A stretch of 64,000 nucleotides of DNA from Bacillus methanolicus (GCF_028888695.1 NZ_PNFF01000001.1:1931501-1995500); one strand, 5' to 3'; shown: positions 1-8,201, numbered from the stretch's first letter. The notes: generated by a model not told the origin, from the sequence alone. Translations and numbers: made by a program.

Positions 1-651
1 AAAAAGGAAGTTCCTTTTCTTATTAAAAGTTTTTAGAATTTTGATTGAATATTCTTTAATCGAAAAGAAATCCTTTCCGCTTTCGGCTTTTGGAACATAT
101 TTTTTTATGCCCCAATAAGAAACAGCTGCCGTAACAGGAAACAAATAAAATGCCAGAAACCATGACTTCAATGCAGCCAGAGCCCCGAGCACGGGCGCGA
201 TCACCTTGCCGGCTCCGTTATAAACTTCCAATACACCGAGTACTTTGCTGCGATTTTCGATGAAAATATCGCCAACGAGAGCCATAGCAAGCGGTGTCGT
301 GCCTGCAGCTCCGAATCCTTGAATGATTCTCCCTGTTAACAACACTGAAAAACTTGTTCTGTTTGAAGGAATCAGCCCGCTTAATCCGCAAATTAAACTT
401 CCTACTATTACGAGAAGCAGTGACAAAAGGATAATAAGTCTTCTCCCCCACCGATCGGAAAGAAATCCGATAAATGGGATAACAATTGCTGCTGGGATGC
501 TGAACATACTTAAAATAAGCCCTGTTTCAAAACCTGACAGATTGAGACTTCTCCGAATTTCCGGAAGAATAGGAATAAGCATCGAATTTCCTAGTACCAT
601 GACAAAGGGCAAAAGACCGATATAAAAAGTTAACAAACTTTCTTTTTTCAT
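1..651 (-). CDS. MFS transporter, DHA1-type (N-terminal half; runs off left edge)
   Basis: A 217-codon reading frame starts at the ATG at 651 and stays open to base 1, so the C-terminal half lies outside the window. The first 217 residues give about six hydrophobic segments. The loop between segments 2 and 3 carries GFLSDRWGRR, the signature motif A of the major facilitator superfamily, and GRIIQGFGAAG follows in the fourth segment. This pattern fits a 12-TM drug/H+ antiporter-like (DHA1) permease in the cytoplasmic membrane. The substrate cannot be read from the sequence. It is divergent from the next gene. Confidence 0.85.
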   Translation of the reverse strand, partial: MKKESLLTFYIGLLPFVMVLGNSMLIPILPEIRRSLNLSGFETGLILSMFSIPAAIVIPFIGFLSDRWGRRLIILLSLLLVIVGSLICGLSGLIPSNRTSFSVLLTGRIIQGFGAAGTTPLAMALVGDIFIENRSKVLGVLEVYNGAGKVIAPVLGALAALKSWFLAFYLFPVTAAVSYWGIKKYVPKAESGKDFFSIKEYSIKILKTFNKKRNFLF

Positions 652-740
652 TGATTTTTCCTCCAATATTTGAAAAGAAGGTCTACAATAACTTGGACAA
701 GCATACATATTGGCAAAACCCCTTTTTGGAGGATTGCAAT

Positions 741-1067
741 ATGAAGCGTTTGATTGGATTACTGGGTGGAGTATTAGTGATTTATGTGATTTATTATGAC
801 TTAAATCATGGAACTCTACCCTCTGTAAAAGAACAAAAAATTGAAGCTTCCAATACAGAACAGCCATCCATGCCATATTTTGAAAAACATGTTGAGCCTG
901 GAGATACTGTATTATCAATTGTTGAAAAAAGAATAAATGGACCCCTCCCTGTTTCTATTTCCAAAGTAATTAAACATTTTCAATTGCTAAATGATGGAAT
1001 GAGACCGGAAGATATTCAAATAGGGAAAACTTACAGATTTCCGGATTATGAAAAATACAGCCTGTAA
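741..1067 (+). CDS. yqfZ: YqfZ-like protein with N-terminal membrane anchor and LysM-like region
   Basis: A 108-residue protein. I chose the ATG at 741, which follows the ribosome site TTGGAGG; an upstream in-frame start lacks one. Residues about 3-20 form one hydrophobic segment (GLLGGVLVIYVIYY), so the rest probably faces outward. The part starting EPGDTVLSIVEK and ending GKTYRFPDY looks like a divergent LysM repeat, a peptidoglycan-binding fold. It sits just upstream of ispG, next to where yqfZ lies in B. subtilis, and that context supports the name. The function is unknown. Confidence 0.75.
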   Translation: MKRLIGLLGGVLVIYVIYYDLNHGTLPSVKEQKIEASNTEQPSMPYFEKHVEPGDTVLSIVEKRINGPLPVSISKVIKHFQLLNDGMRPEDIQIGKTYRFPDYEKYSL

Positions 1068-1093
1068 TAACTATTCAAAAGAGACGATGATTC

Positions 1094-1123
1094 TTGTCAA
1101 TGCAAGTTGTTCACTGATACAAT
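1094..1123 (+). promoter_or_regulatory. sigma-A promoter of ispG
   Basis: TTGTCA (1094-1099) and TACAAT (1118-1123) are separated by 18 bp in the gap between yqfZ and ispG and point toward ispG. Both hexamers are close to the sigma-A consensus. Confidence 0.6.
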
Positions 1124-1182
1124 AATTATATGGACTCTCAAAATTATTTCGAATCCATTAATGATAAAGGAGCGAATCACCT

Positions 1183-2292
1183 TTGAGTGAAATTATACAT
1201 CGTACAAAAACCCGGCCGATCAAGGTTGGAAATTTAACGATTGGCGGAAATAATGAACTTGTTATCCAGAGCATGACAACAACGAAAACTCATGATGTTG
1301 AGGCAACAGTTGCGGAAATAAAACGCCTTGAAGACGCCGGATGCCAGATTGTCCGTGTTGCATGCCCGGACGAAAGAGCTGCAAATGCAATTGCAGAAAT
1401 TAAAAAGAGGATCAATATTCCGCTTGTTGCCGATATTCATTTTGATTATAAATTGGCCCTGAAAGCAATCGAAGGCGGGGCAGACAAAATCAGGATCAAC
1501 CCCGGGAATATCGGAAAACGAGAAAAAGTGGAAGCAGTCGTAAAAGCAGCGAAAGAACGGGGAATTCCGATTCGTATCGGAGTAAATGCCGGTTCACTTG
1601 AAAAGCGCATTTTAGAAAAATATGGCTACCCTACTGCTGACGGAATGGTTGAAAGTGCTCTTCACCATATCAAAATTTTAGAGGATCTCGACTTCCATGA
1701 TATTATCGTGTCAATGAAAGCCTCTGATGTAAACCTTGCCATAGAGGCTTATGAAAAGGCGGCAAGAACTTTTGATTATCCGCTTCATCTCGGCATCACC
1801 GAATCGGGAACATTATTTGCCGGAACCGTGAAAAGCGCTGCAGGGTTAGGTGCCATATTAAGCAAGGGAATCGGAAATACTCTTAGAATTTCTTTAAGTG
1901 CAGATCCTGTTCAAGAAGTAAAAGTCGCAAGAGAGCTGTTAAAAGCGTTTGGACTTTCATCAAATGCCGCAACTCTTATTTCCTGTCCAACATGCGGACG
2001 AATTGAAATTGATTTAATCAGCATTGCAAATGAAGTCGAAGAATATATCGAAAAAATAAAAGCTCCGATTAAAGTTGCCGTGCTTGGCTGCGCCGTAAAC
2101 GGTCCCGGAGAAGCTCGCGAGGCAGATATCGGCATAGCCGGAGCCCGCGGAGAAGGACTGCTCTTCCGCAAAGGAAAAATAGTCCGTAAAGTACCTGAAG
2201 AAACAATGGTAGAGGAATTAAAGAAAGAAATTGACCTAATTGCCGAAGAATATTTTGCTAAGCAAGCAGAACAGACTGTCGAAAAAGTGTAA
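1183..2292 (+). CDS. ispG: 4-hydroxy-3-methylbut-2-enyl diphosphate synthase (flavodoxin), IspG
   Basis: This 369-residue protein catalyses the penultimate step of the MEP isoprenoid pathway, converting MEcPP to HMBPP with a [4Fe-4S] cluster. The cluster ligands are visible as SCPTCGR (Cys268, Cys271) and [10 protein letters not shown] (Cys303), and the TIM-barrel stretch RINPGNIG is intact. Translation starts at a TTG (1183) preceded by AAAGGAG. The last enzyme of the pathway, ispH, is also in this window (11.8 kb). A hairpin terminator follows the stop codon. Confidence 0.96.
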   Translation: MSEIIHRTKTRPIKVGNLTIGGNNELVIQSMTTTKTHDVEATVAEIKRLEDAGCQIVRVACPDERAANAIAEIKKRINIPLVADIHFDYKLALKAIEGGADKIRINPGNIGKREKVEAVVKAAKERGIPIRIGVNAGSLEKRILEKYGYPTADGMVESALHHIKILEDLDFHDIIVSMKASDVNLAIEAYEKAARTFDYPLHLGITESGTLFAGTVKSAAGLGAILSKGIGNTLRISLSADPVQEVKVARELLKAFGLSSNAATLISCPTCGRIEIDLISIANEVEEYIEKIKAPIKVAVLGCAVNGPGEAREADIGIAGARGEGLLFRKGKIVRKVPEETMVEELKKEIDLIAEEYFAKQAEQTVEKV

Positions 2293-2302
2293 TAATAACT
2301 TG

Positions 2303-2333
2303 AAAAGCCCGGCGGGTAAATCGCCGGGCTTTT
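2303..2333. terminator. Bidirectional terminator between ispG and yqfX
   Basis: A perfect 12-bp inverted repeat (AAAAGCCCGGCG / CGCCGGGCTTTT) with a 7-nt loop lies between convergent ispG and yqfX. The A/T ends give a T-run on both strands. Confidence 0.9.
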
Positions 2334-2356
2334 GCATACTCCTATTTTTGAAAAGC

Positions 2357-2722
2357 TTAGAAAAACGGCCTGATAAAAATACCGAAAATAATTGAGACAG
2401 CACCGATGCCGATTGCCCAGCTGCCTAAGCTTTCTGCTCCTCTTCTGCGTGCAATAAAACCGAGAATAATCCCTGCTGCTCCGAATAATACCGGCCAAAC
2501 AAACAAAGAAATGATAGAAAGCGCCAGGGCGGCAAGTCCAATTCCCCGCCCGCTTGCAGTTTCTTCATCCCTCTGCACTTCATTATCCCGGTCACGTCTT
2601 ATCGTGGCAGGTGCAGCAATTTCAGCAGCGGTTTCTTCGATATAATCTGTATCCCCGAGGCGATTTTCCTCGCCTATTTGATCACGGTAACGATTATCGG
2701 TCGTTTGTTTCTCGTCTGCCAT
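2357..2722 (-). CDS. yqfX: YqfX-like small membrane protein
   Basis: A 121-residue protein. The acidic, polar N-terminal half (to about residue 60) is followed by two hydrophobic hairpin segments (LAALALSIISLFVWPVLFGAAGIILGF and WAIGIGAVSIIFGIF, given in part), the arrangement of DUF4190-like membrane proteins. Two in-frame ATGs are possible. I prefer 2722, because the GAGGG site directly abuts the upstream ATG at 2728 but lies 6 nt from this one. The position beside ispG matches yqfX of B. subtilis. The function is unknown. Confidence 0.75.
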   Translation of the reverse strand: MADEKQTTDNRYRDQIGEENRLGDTDYIEETAAEIAAPATIRRDRDNEVQRDEETASGRGIGLAALALSIISLFVWPVLFGAAGIILGFIARRRGAESLGSWAIGIGAVSIIFGIFIRPFF

Positions 2723-2912
2723 GTTCATCCCTCGCTTTCAGATGTGGAGCATTTATATTGTTTGCGAATCACCTCTGTTTCAATATGTTAATTTTTTCAT
2801 ATCATTGTATCTAAAAGGAATATGATCAAAATAACACTTTGGCCATTTTTTCTAATCTGTTAAGATAGTAGTAATGAAATAGGGGTCTGTCCCTCATAAG
2901 GAGATATGCAAA

Positions 2913-3488
2913 ATGAAAAAACGGTTTGGTATTGATATTGACGGTACTGTCACACACCCAACTTCCATGATTCCTTTTTTAAATAAAGCATTTAACATGA
3001 ATATCACGCTTGATGATATTAAACAGTATGATCTTACACCTCTCGTCAATCTGCCGGAAGAAGAATTTGCAGAATGGTTTCTTACCATGGAGCCTGTCAT
3101 TTATTCCGAATCGCCTTTAGCCGAAGGTGCAAAATCGATTTTAGAAAAATGGCAAGGGAAACATGAACTTTATTTTATCAGTGCACGGGGAAATCATCTT
3201 CTCGATGTCACAGAACAATGGTTTACAAAACAAGGAATCACCTATGACCATATTGAATTGATTGGTTCACATGATAAAATTGATGCCGCAAAAAAATACA
3301 AAGTAGATATATTTTTTGAAGATAAACATGACAATGCAGTCATGATCCATGAAGAATGTAAAATCCCGGTTATTTTATTTGATACTCCTTATAACCGTGA
3401 ACCGATCCCGAATGGTGTTATCCGGGTTACCAATTGGTTTGAGGCATACACGTGGGTGGAAAATTGGCTGAATGCGGGCGGGGTCTGA
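2913..3488 (+). CDS. yqfW: YqfW family HAD-type 5'-nucleotidase
   Basis: A 191-residue protein of the NT5C-type (5'(3')-deoxyribonucleotidase) branch of the HAD superfamily. The N-terminal GIDIDGTVT supplies the DxDxT catalytic motif; FISARGN matches motif II; Lys and the acidic motif IIFFEDKHDNA occur later in HAD order. The expected activity is dephosphorylation of nucleoside monophosphates in the cytosol, but the substrate is inferred from the family only. AAGGAG precedes the ATG. The last two codons and the stop (GGG GTC TGA) lie within a palindromic intergenic repeat shared with the convergent zur gene. Confidence 0.82.
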   Translation: MKKRFGIDIDGTVTHPTSMIPFLNKAFNMNITLDDIKQYDLTPLVNLPEEEFAEWFLTMEPVIYSESPLAEGAKSILEKWQGKHELYFISARGNHLLDVTEQWFTKQGITYDHIELIGSHDKIDAAKKYKVDIFFEDKHDNAVMIHEECKIPVILFDTPYNREPIPNGVIRVTNWFEAYTWVENWLNAGGV

Positions 3489-3506
3489 CCCATTGAAGTC
3501 AGCCCC
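3480..3506. repeat. Palindromic repeat/terminator between yqfW and zur
   Basis: GGGGTCTGAC and GTCAGCCCC form a 9-bp stem with one bulged T and an 8-nt loop. It belongs to the GGGTCTGAC repeat family seen at other convergent gene ends in this window. It supplies the TGA stop codon of both flanking genes. Confidence 0.7.
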
Positions 3507-3921
3507 AAACTTGCAAACATTCAGGACACCGTCCATATATTTCGAATTTATGCCCGGATACATCGTATCCTTTTAAATTCTCATTCAAACTGTTCATCGG
3601 GCACATATCAATTTCTTTTGTCTTTCCACAATCGAGGCAAATAAAATGGTGGTGGTGTTCATTGCGGGAACAAGTAAATCGAAAATTTTTTTCACCTGAC
3701 AGTTCAGTCGTTTCTAAAATACCAAGGTCGGCAAACAAAGATAAATTCCGGTAGATCGTGTCAAAGCTAAGTCCCGGGTATCTGTCCTTCAATCCTTCTA
3801 AAACATCTTTTGCAGTCAAATATTTATCGCTTTCAGCAAACAGCTGAAGCATATCTTCTCTTTTTCCCGTATATTTATATCCCTTTTCCTTTAACAGCTG
3901 CAAAGCTTGTTCTACATTCAT
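3499..3921 (-). CDS. zur: Zinc-responsive Fur-family repressor Zur (ZurR)
   Basis: A 140-residue Fur-family repressor. It has an N-terminal winged helix (residues about 5-80, with YTGKREDML and [16 protein letters not shown]), then the metal and dimerisation part with [17 protein letters not shown] and the second cysteine pair CPEC near the C-terminus. Four cysteines in two CxxC pairs are typical of the structural zinc site. It is the last gene of znuC-znuB-zur. This arrangement, as in the Listeria zurAMR locus, argues for Zur rather than Fur or PerR. The ATG at 3921 follows GAGGTGA; a GTG nine bases upstream overlaps znuB. Confidence 0.88.
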   Translation of the reverse strand: MNVEQALQLLKEKGYKYTGKREDMLQLFAESDKYLTAKDVLEGLKDRYPGLSFDTIYRNLSLFADLGILETTELSGEKNFRFTCSRNEHHHHFICLDCGKTKEIDMCPMNSLNENLKGYDVSGHKFEIYGRCPECLQVWG

Positions 3922-3926
3922 TCCTC

Positions 3927-4778
3927 TCACCTCGTTAAAACAGGTCGAACAATGGCAAATTTTTTTATTAAAATCGATACAATTAATATTAATACGGCAA
4001 TTATTACAATTGTTCCTCCCGGAGCGAGATCAAGATAATACGAAATTATTAAACCGCCAAGAACCGATATTTCCCCAAAAAGTACTGAAAACAGAATCGT
4101 CTGCTTAAATCCTTTTGCAATCCGAATGCTCGCGGCGACAGGCAATGTCATTAAAGAGGAAACTAAAAGAATGCCGACAATTCTCATGGAAACCGCTATA
4201 ACAAGTGCAACCATGATAATAAAAATAAAATGGACGCTTTTTGCCGCTATTCCTGATGCTTTTGCGTATTCTTCATCAAACGAAAGCAAGAATAACTCTT
4301 TATAAAGAAGAATGATGACAGACAATACAGTAATACTAATGGCTGCAATTATCCAAAGATCCGTCTTGCTTACGGCGCTCACACTGCCGAATAAATAGCT
4401 GAAAAGGTCGGTTTTAAAACCATCAGCAAGGGAAATAAATATGACTCCTAACCCAATCCCTCCCGACAAAATAATCGGGATTGCCAGTTCCTGGTAGTGT
4501 TTGTAAACAGACCTCAGTTTCTCAATAAATAAGGAGCCGGCTACAGAAAAGGCCATTCCCATGTACAAAGGGTTTAAGCCGTAAAAAATATTAAACTTCT
4601 TCTCAAGGAATAAACTGGCGGCAATTCCGGCAAGTGTCACATGGCTTAATGCATCAGCGATTAAAGACAAGCGCCTGACAACGATAAACACTCCTAAAAG
4701 CGGTGCGATTACACCAATAACCATGCCTGTAAGAAAGGCATTTTGCAAGAAATCATATTGTAAAATTCCCGAGATCAT
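3927..4778 (-). CDS. znuB: Zinc ABC transporter permease ZnuB/ZurM
   Basis: A 283-residue integral membrane protein of the metal-chelate ABC-3 permease family with about eight hydrophobic segments. It contains [17 protein letters not shown] near the N-terminus, the typical ABC-3 permease start. I place the start at the ATG at 4778 ([11 protein letters not shown]), which follows GGGGGAG, rather than at upstream in-frame starts. It overlaps the end of znuC by 26 nt and abuts zur, so the three form one transcription unit. No substrate-binding lipoprotein gene is next to it; that component must be encoded elsewhere. Confidence 0.88.
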   Translation of the reverse strand: MISGILQYDFLQNAFLTGMVIGVIAPLLGVFIVVRRLSLIADALSHVTLAGIAASLFLEKKFNIFYGLNPLYMGMAFSVAGSLFIEKLRSVYKHYQELAIPIILSGGIGLGVIFISLADGFKTDLFSYLFGSVSAVSKTDLWIIAAISITVLSVIILLYKELFLLSFDEEYAKASGIAAKSVHFIFIIMVALVIAVSMRIVGILLVSSLMTLPVAASIRIAKGFKQTILFSVLFGEISVLGGLIISYYLDLAPGGTIVIIAVLILIVSILIKKFAIVRPVLTR

Positions 4779-5565
4779 TGTATGCTCCCCCGTGATGATG
4801 TTGTTCATGATTATGAGTCAAAACATGAACGTCATGACCGTAATAGTCGGAAAAGTCATTCAGTCTCAACTGTTCAAATTCACTTGTTCTGCCATGAAAA
4901 TGGAGATGCTTGTTCAAACAGGCGACGTGCGTTACTTTATCAGAAATGGTCCCGATATCATGGGTGACAAGAAGGAGTGTAATGCCCATTTTTTTGTTTA
5001 ATTCATCCAGCATCTCATAAAATGAATAAACATTTTGAGAATCTACCCCGACAGTCGGTTCATCTAAGACAAGAAGTTCTGGTTCACTTACAAGCGCTCT
5101 TGCGATAAAAACACGCTGTTGCTGCCCGCCTGATAGTTCTCCAATGTTTTTCTTAAGAAATGAATCCATTCCGACAGACTGCAGTGCATGAATCACCTGA
5201 TTTTTATATTGTTTTTTCATAAATTTAAACATGCCAATCTTCTTTGTCAGTCCGCTTGCTACAACTTCATATACGGTTGCAGGAAAACCGGTGTTGAATG
5301 AATTAGCCTTTTGAGAGACAAATCCGATTTTCTGCCAGTCTTTAAATCGGCTTATATCCTCTCCAAAAATCGTGATTTCACCATGCTGCGGCTTCAAAAG
5401 CCCTAGAAGGAGCTTTAGAAGCGTTGATTTTCCTGATCCGTTCGGACCGACAATCCCAAGAAATGATCCTTTTGGGATTGAAAGATTTATATTTTCGAGA
5501 ACATTTTCCTTTTCATAACGATAGGAAAGATTTTTTATCTTCACAATTGGTTCAAGAGTATCCAT
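4753..5565 (-). CDS. znuC: Zinc ABC transporter ATP-binding protein ZnuC/ZurA
   Basis: A 270-residue ABC ATPase. Walker A is GPNGSGKST, the ABC signature is LSGGQQQR, Walker B is LLVLDEPTVG, and the switch His lies in LLLVTHDI. It energises the ZnuB permease. The C-terminal tail is histidine-rich (HDVHVLTHNHEQHHHGG), a plausible zinc-binding extension. The ATG at 5565 follows AAGGTGAT. A strong promoter and a Zur-like operator lie just upstream. Confidence 0.9.
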   Translation of the reverse strand: MDTLEPIVKIKNLSYRYEKENVLENINLSIPKGSFLGIVGPNGSGKSTLLKLLLGLLKPQHGEITIFGEDISRFKDWQKIGFVSQKANSFNTGFPATVYEVVASGLTKKIGMFKFMKKQYKNQVIHALQSVGMDSFLKKNIGELSGGQQQRVFIARALVSEPELLVLDEPTVGVDSQNVYSFYEMLDELNKKMGITLLLVTHDIGTISDKVTHVACLNKHLHFHGRTSEFEQLRLNDFSDYYGHDVHVLTHNHEQHHHGGAYNDLGNFTI

Positions 5566-5579
5566 TTGGATCACCTTCA

Positions 5580-5639
5580 AATTAAGAATCATTCCGATTT
5601 ATCAAAATGAAGTATACATGATAATTGACTAATTGTAAA
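5580..5639 (-). promoter_or_regulatory. Promoter of znuC-znuB-zur with candidate Zur box
   Basis: Reading the minus strand, TTTACA (5639-5634) and TATACT (5616-5611) are 17 bp apart. Just downstream (5600-5580) is AAATCGGAAT followed by GATTCTTAATTT. Its left half matches the B. subtilis Zur operator half-site AAATCGTAAT at 9 of 10 positions; the right half is degenerate. Repression by zinc-loaded Zur is inferred. Confidence 0.55.
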
Positions 5640-5658
5640 CAAACAAGACTTCACCCAT

Positions 5659-5686
5659 AAAAAAAGACGATCTCATGTTGATCGCC
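5659..5686 (-). terminator. Terminator downstream of yqfU
   Basis: On the minus strand, GGCGATC and GATCGTC form a 7-bp stem (one G-U pair) with a 7-nt loop, followed by seven T residues, just after the yqfU stop codon. Confidence 0.85.
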
Positions 5687-5693
5687 TGAATTT

Positions 5694-6575
5694 TTAGTGA
5701 ATAGCTGATTTAAATCTCGCACCTTTTGTTTCATGAGTATCCATGATTGTTAAAAAAGCGTTTGGATCTATATCATCAACAATCGATTTCAATTTGGTCA
5801 CTTCAAGGCGAGTAACAACAGCATAAATCACGTCTTTTTCGTTATCAGTAAAACCGCCCTTGCCTTTAAGCTTTGTCGTTCCTCTTCCTAAACGGTAAAG
5901 AATCGCCTCAGATACTTCTTCATAGTAATCAGAAACAATAATAACAGCTTTTGTTTCATCCAAACCTTGAATAACAGTGTCAATCGTTTTAAATGCAATA
6001 TAGTAGGCCATTACGGAATACATTGCTTCTTCGATACCGAAAACAAATGATGCCCATCCAAAGATAAAGATATTAATGAACATGATAAATTCACCAACGG
6101 AAAAAGGGAGATTTTTCGTCAGCAATATTCCTAAAATCTCTGTTCCGTCTAAAGAACCGCCATGCCTGATCACAAGCCCTACCCCCACGCCGAGTATTAA
6201 GCCGCCAAAAACAGCAGCCAAAATAGCCTGATCTGTAAATGGCTCGATGTGATGAAGAAGCGATTCAACTACTGCTAAACATATGATTCCAAATAATGAC
6301 GAAACCATGAATGTTTTCCCTATTTGCTTATAACCGTAATACATAAAAGGGAGGTTAAGAATGACCACCAATGTTCCAAAGTTGAGGAAGGGGACACGTT
6401 CAGATAGCAAGGAATTGAGAATCAATGAAACACCAATGATTCCTCCATCAATAATGTTATTCGGGATTAAAAACAGTTCAATGGAAGTTGCTGCAAGCGA
6501 AGCACCGATAACGATCCATATTAAACGATAAAACAGATGAATGAACGTTTCCTTCTTATGTTTTTTCTTGATCAT
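5694..6575 (-). CDS. yqfU: YitT-family membrane protein (YqfU), DUF161 plus DUF2179
   Basis: A 293-residue protein of the YitT family. The N-terminal ~200 residues carry about five membrane segments with glycine-rich loops ([28 protein letters not shown]). The C-terminal ~75 residues (from [22 protein letters not shown], quoted in part) form the cytosolic DUF2179 ferredoxin-like domain. The biochemical role is unknown; the family is widespread in Firmicutes. GAAAAGGAG precedes the ATG. An IS element ends only 46 nt upstream of the start, so the native promoter may be displaced. Confidence 0.85.
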   Translation of the reverse strand: MIKKKHKKETFIHLFYRLIWIVIGASLAATSIELFLIPNNIIDGGIIGVSLILNSLLSERVPFLNFGTLVVILNLPFMYYGYKQIGKTFMVSSLFGIICLAVVESLLHHIEPFTDQAILAAVFGGLILGVGVGLVIRHGGSLDGTEILGILLTKNLPFSVGEFIMFINIFIFGWASFVFGIEEAMYSVMAYYIAFKTIDTVIQGLDETKAVIIVSDYYEEVSEAILYRLGRGTTKLKGKGGFTDNEKDVIYAVVTRLEVTKLKSIVDDIDPNAFLTIMDTHETKGARFKSAIH

Positions 6576-6612
6576 ATTCTTCTCCTTTTCAATTAAAATA
6601 TATGCAGGCTCT

Positions 6613-6621
6613 TCTTTATCT
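6613..6621. repeat. Target-site duplication (left copy) of the IS4-family element
   Basis: The 9-bp sequence TCTTTATCT directly abuts the left inverted repeat and is repeated exactly at 8193-8201 on the other side. Confidence 0.9.
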
Positions 6622-6667
6622 CACTAGCGTTGCACAAAAAACATAAGAAAAAGTCAAGAGTATAAAA

Positions 6668-6694
6668 TTGGGATTATTTTAAATAATATCCCAA
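6668..6694 (-). terminator. Second hairpin inside left end of the IS4-family element
   Basis: TTGGGATTATTT and AAATAATATCCCAA pair with one bulge. On the minus strand the stem is followed by TTTTA, so it may back up the transposase terminator and limit read-through into yqfU. Confidence 0.45.
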
Positions 6695-6742
6695 AAAATG
6701 TATGGTTTGAATATTCTGATTTTATATTTCTGAGTATTTAAG

Positions 6743-6784
6743 AAAAAAAGGATAAGGGGACCTATTTGAAGGTAGTCCTTATCC
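6743..6784 (-). terminator. Transposase terminator
   Basis: GGATAAGG and CCTTATCC form a perfect 8-bp outer stem, with further pairing (GGAC/GTCC type) inside. On the minus strand it is followed by a run of seven T. It lies just after the transposase stop codon. Confidence 0.75.
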
Positions 6785-6790
6785 AGATTT

Positions 6791-8023
6791 TTACAAATAA
6801 ATAGGGTCATATGTTAAATCATCTAAATGCTGTACATCTCCTTTTTCAAACTGTGCTAGGGTTTCAATGAAAATTTGTTCATGGTTAAGTGGCCTTCGTC
6901 CATATGATGATCGATCAGGTGTTTTAAATAGTTCTTTTATAAATTCGAAGAAGCTTTTTGACCAATATTCTTCTATAAATTCAAACATCTCAAGGAGCGT
7001 TCCCTGATAACTTACTTTTTTCTTCATCAATAAAGTTAAACAAAAAGTAATCATGGCTATGTAAATTTGGTTGAAAACAGCATTCGCGCTCTTTCCATAA
7101 CATCTTTTAATGATTAAATGCTGCTTCATCCACTTGAAGAAAAGTTCAATTTGCCAGCGATTACGGTAAAGTTCACTAATTTCTTGTGCACTCATTTTTG
7201 CATCATTGATGATGATAGATAGGGTATTTCCTTGACTATCTTTCGTTTCTATCAGTCTAACGGGATATTTCATCCTTCCCAGTTTTACTATTGCTTCCCG
7301 AGAAATGTTTGACGACGGGTCAACGGGAAGTTCTTCAATGACATGGATGACAGTGTTTTCCTTGATACGAGTACAAAATCGAATATTATGACGGCAGTAC
7401 TCATCGAACTTTTTAAAATCAAAGTAACCCCGGTCAAACACATGGAGCGCATCCTTATCGATTATCATTAAACCATCTAACTGTGTGACATCTGCTGGTC
7501 TAGCAGGAGTAATCATGATTTTGTCTGGGAAAGTTTCCCCTTCATGAAATACTACTCGAGTATGGATTTTAACTCCAGCTTTTGTATTTCGAAAATCAGC
7601 CCATCGATACTGGCTAAGGCATAAGGAGATGGTTGTTGAATCAATAAGATGGATTTTTCCTAGTAAATCATCGCCCTTTTCTTTTCCGAATTCCCGATAG
7701 ATTTGTTCAACCAAGTGATGCAAAATAACTTCAAAAATCTCCGGGGGTAGATCGGAGAGTTTGCGAGAAAGTTGAGATTTACTAATACTTTTTAAGCCAA
7801 GTTCTTTCTGTAATTTCTTTTTGTTTTTCACCTTGAAACTGATTTTTTTTAGGCTATCAAGCTGCTTCAATTGGGCATATATAAAAAGTTTCGTAAATGT
7901 TAGGCTATCCAGCTTTTTCACATATTTATCAAGCTTCATCTGATCAATCATTTTTAAAAAAACTTTTTCATCCATTGGTTGGATGTATTCCTTAAATACT
8001 GTTTTTATGGTATTCTTGTCCAT
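6791..8023 (-). CDS. IS4-family transposase
   Basis: A 410-residue DDE transposase. The first catalytic Asp lies in HLIDSTTISL (Asp128), the second in HVFDRGYFD (Asp197), and the Glu in the IS4-diagnostic Y(2)R(3)E(6)K signature (Tyr286, Arg289, Glu293, Lys300 of YRNRWQIELFFKWMK). The length and the Y-R-E-K block assign it to the IS4 family; the exact subgroup would need a database comparison. ATAAGGAG precedes the ATG but can be sequestered in a hairpin. No frameshift or stop interrupts it. Confidence 0.95.
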   Translation of the reverse strand: MDKNTIKTVFKEYIQPMDEKVFLKMIDQMKLDKYVKKLDSLTFTKLFIYAQLKQLDSLKKISFKVKNKKKLQKELGLKSISKSQLSRKLSDLPPEIFEVILHHLVEQIYREFGKEKGDDLLGKIHLIDSTTISLCLSQYRWADFRNTKAGVKIHTRVVFHEGETFPDKIMITPARPADVTQLDGLMIIDKDALHVFDRGYFDFKKFDEYCRHNIRFCTRIKENTVIHVIEELPVDPSSNISREAIVKLGRMKYPVRLIETKDSQGNTLSIIINDAKMSAQEISELYRNRWQIELFFKWMKQHLIIKRCYGKSANAVFNQIYIAMITFCLTLLMKKKVSYQGTLLEMFEFIEEYWSKSFFEFIKELFKTPDRSSYGRRPLNHEQIFIETLAQFEKGDVQHLDDLTYDPIYL

Positions 8024-8031
8024 AGAGGTCT

Positions 8032-8083
8032 CCTTATAATTGGGATTTGGACAGGACTACCTACCTTCCACCTAATTATAAGG
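8032..8083 (-). promoter_or_regulatory. RBS-sequestering hairpin and promoter -10 of the IS4-family transposase
   Basis: A perfect 10-bp inverted repeat, CCTTATAATT and AATTATAAGG, is separated by about 32 nt. The arm nearer the gene contains the AAGG of the transposase ribosome site; the distal arm contains a TATAAT -10-like hexamer. A transcript started at that -10 would lack the distal arm, whereas read-through RNA from outside would fold and hide the ribosome site. Confidence 0.6.
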
Positions 8084-8192
8084 TTTTTTTATGCACTTTT
8101 GAACAAAAAATACCATTAATTACAAATTATTCAATAAAAATTTTATGGGAAAAGCCTTGACAAATTAAATTTTATTTAATGCAACGCTAGTG

Positions 8193-8201
8193 TCTTTATC
8201 T
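8193..8201. repeat. Target-site duplication (right copy) of the IS4-family element
   Basis: TCTTTATCT directly abuts the right inverted repeat and matches 6613-6621 exactly. Confidence 0.9.

Larger units (their letters stand above)
6622..8192 (-). mobile_element. Complete IS4-family insertion sequence (1571 bp)
   Basis: The ends are perfect 13-bp inverted repeats, CACTAGCGTTGCA (6622-6634) and TGCAACGCTAGTG (8180-8192), with weaker similarity continuing inward. A 9-bp direct repeat flanks them, within the range used by IS4-family elements. The element encodes one intact DDE transposase on the minus strand and carries a hairpin over its ribosome site and two hairpins after the stop. Nothing appears broken, so it is probably recent and potentially active. 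It sits between yqfU and yqfT. Confidence 0.93.

Noticed and set aside
1911-2498. Long open frame on the minus strand across the end of ispG
   Set aside because: It is antisense to a clear, conserved gene, crosses the ispG terminator, and its product is a low-complexity Ser/Arg-rich string with no recognisable domain.
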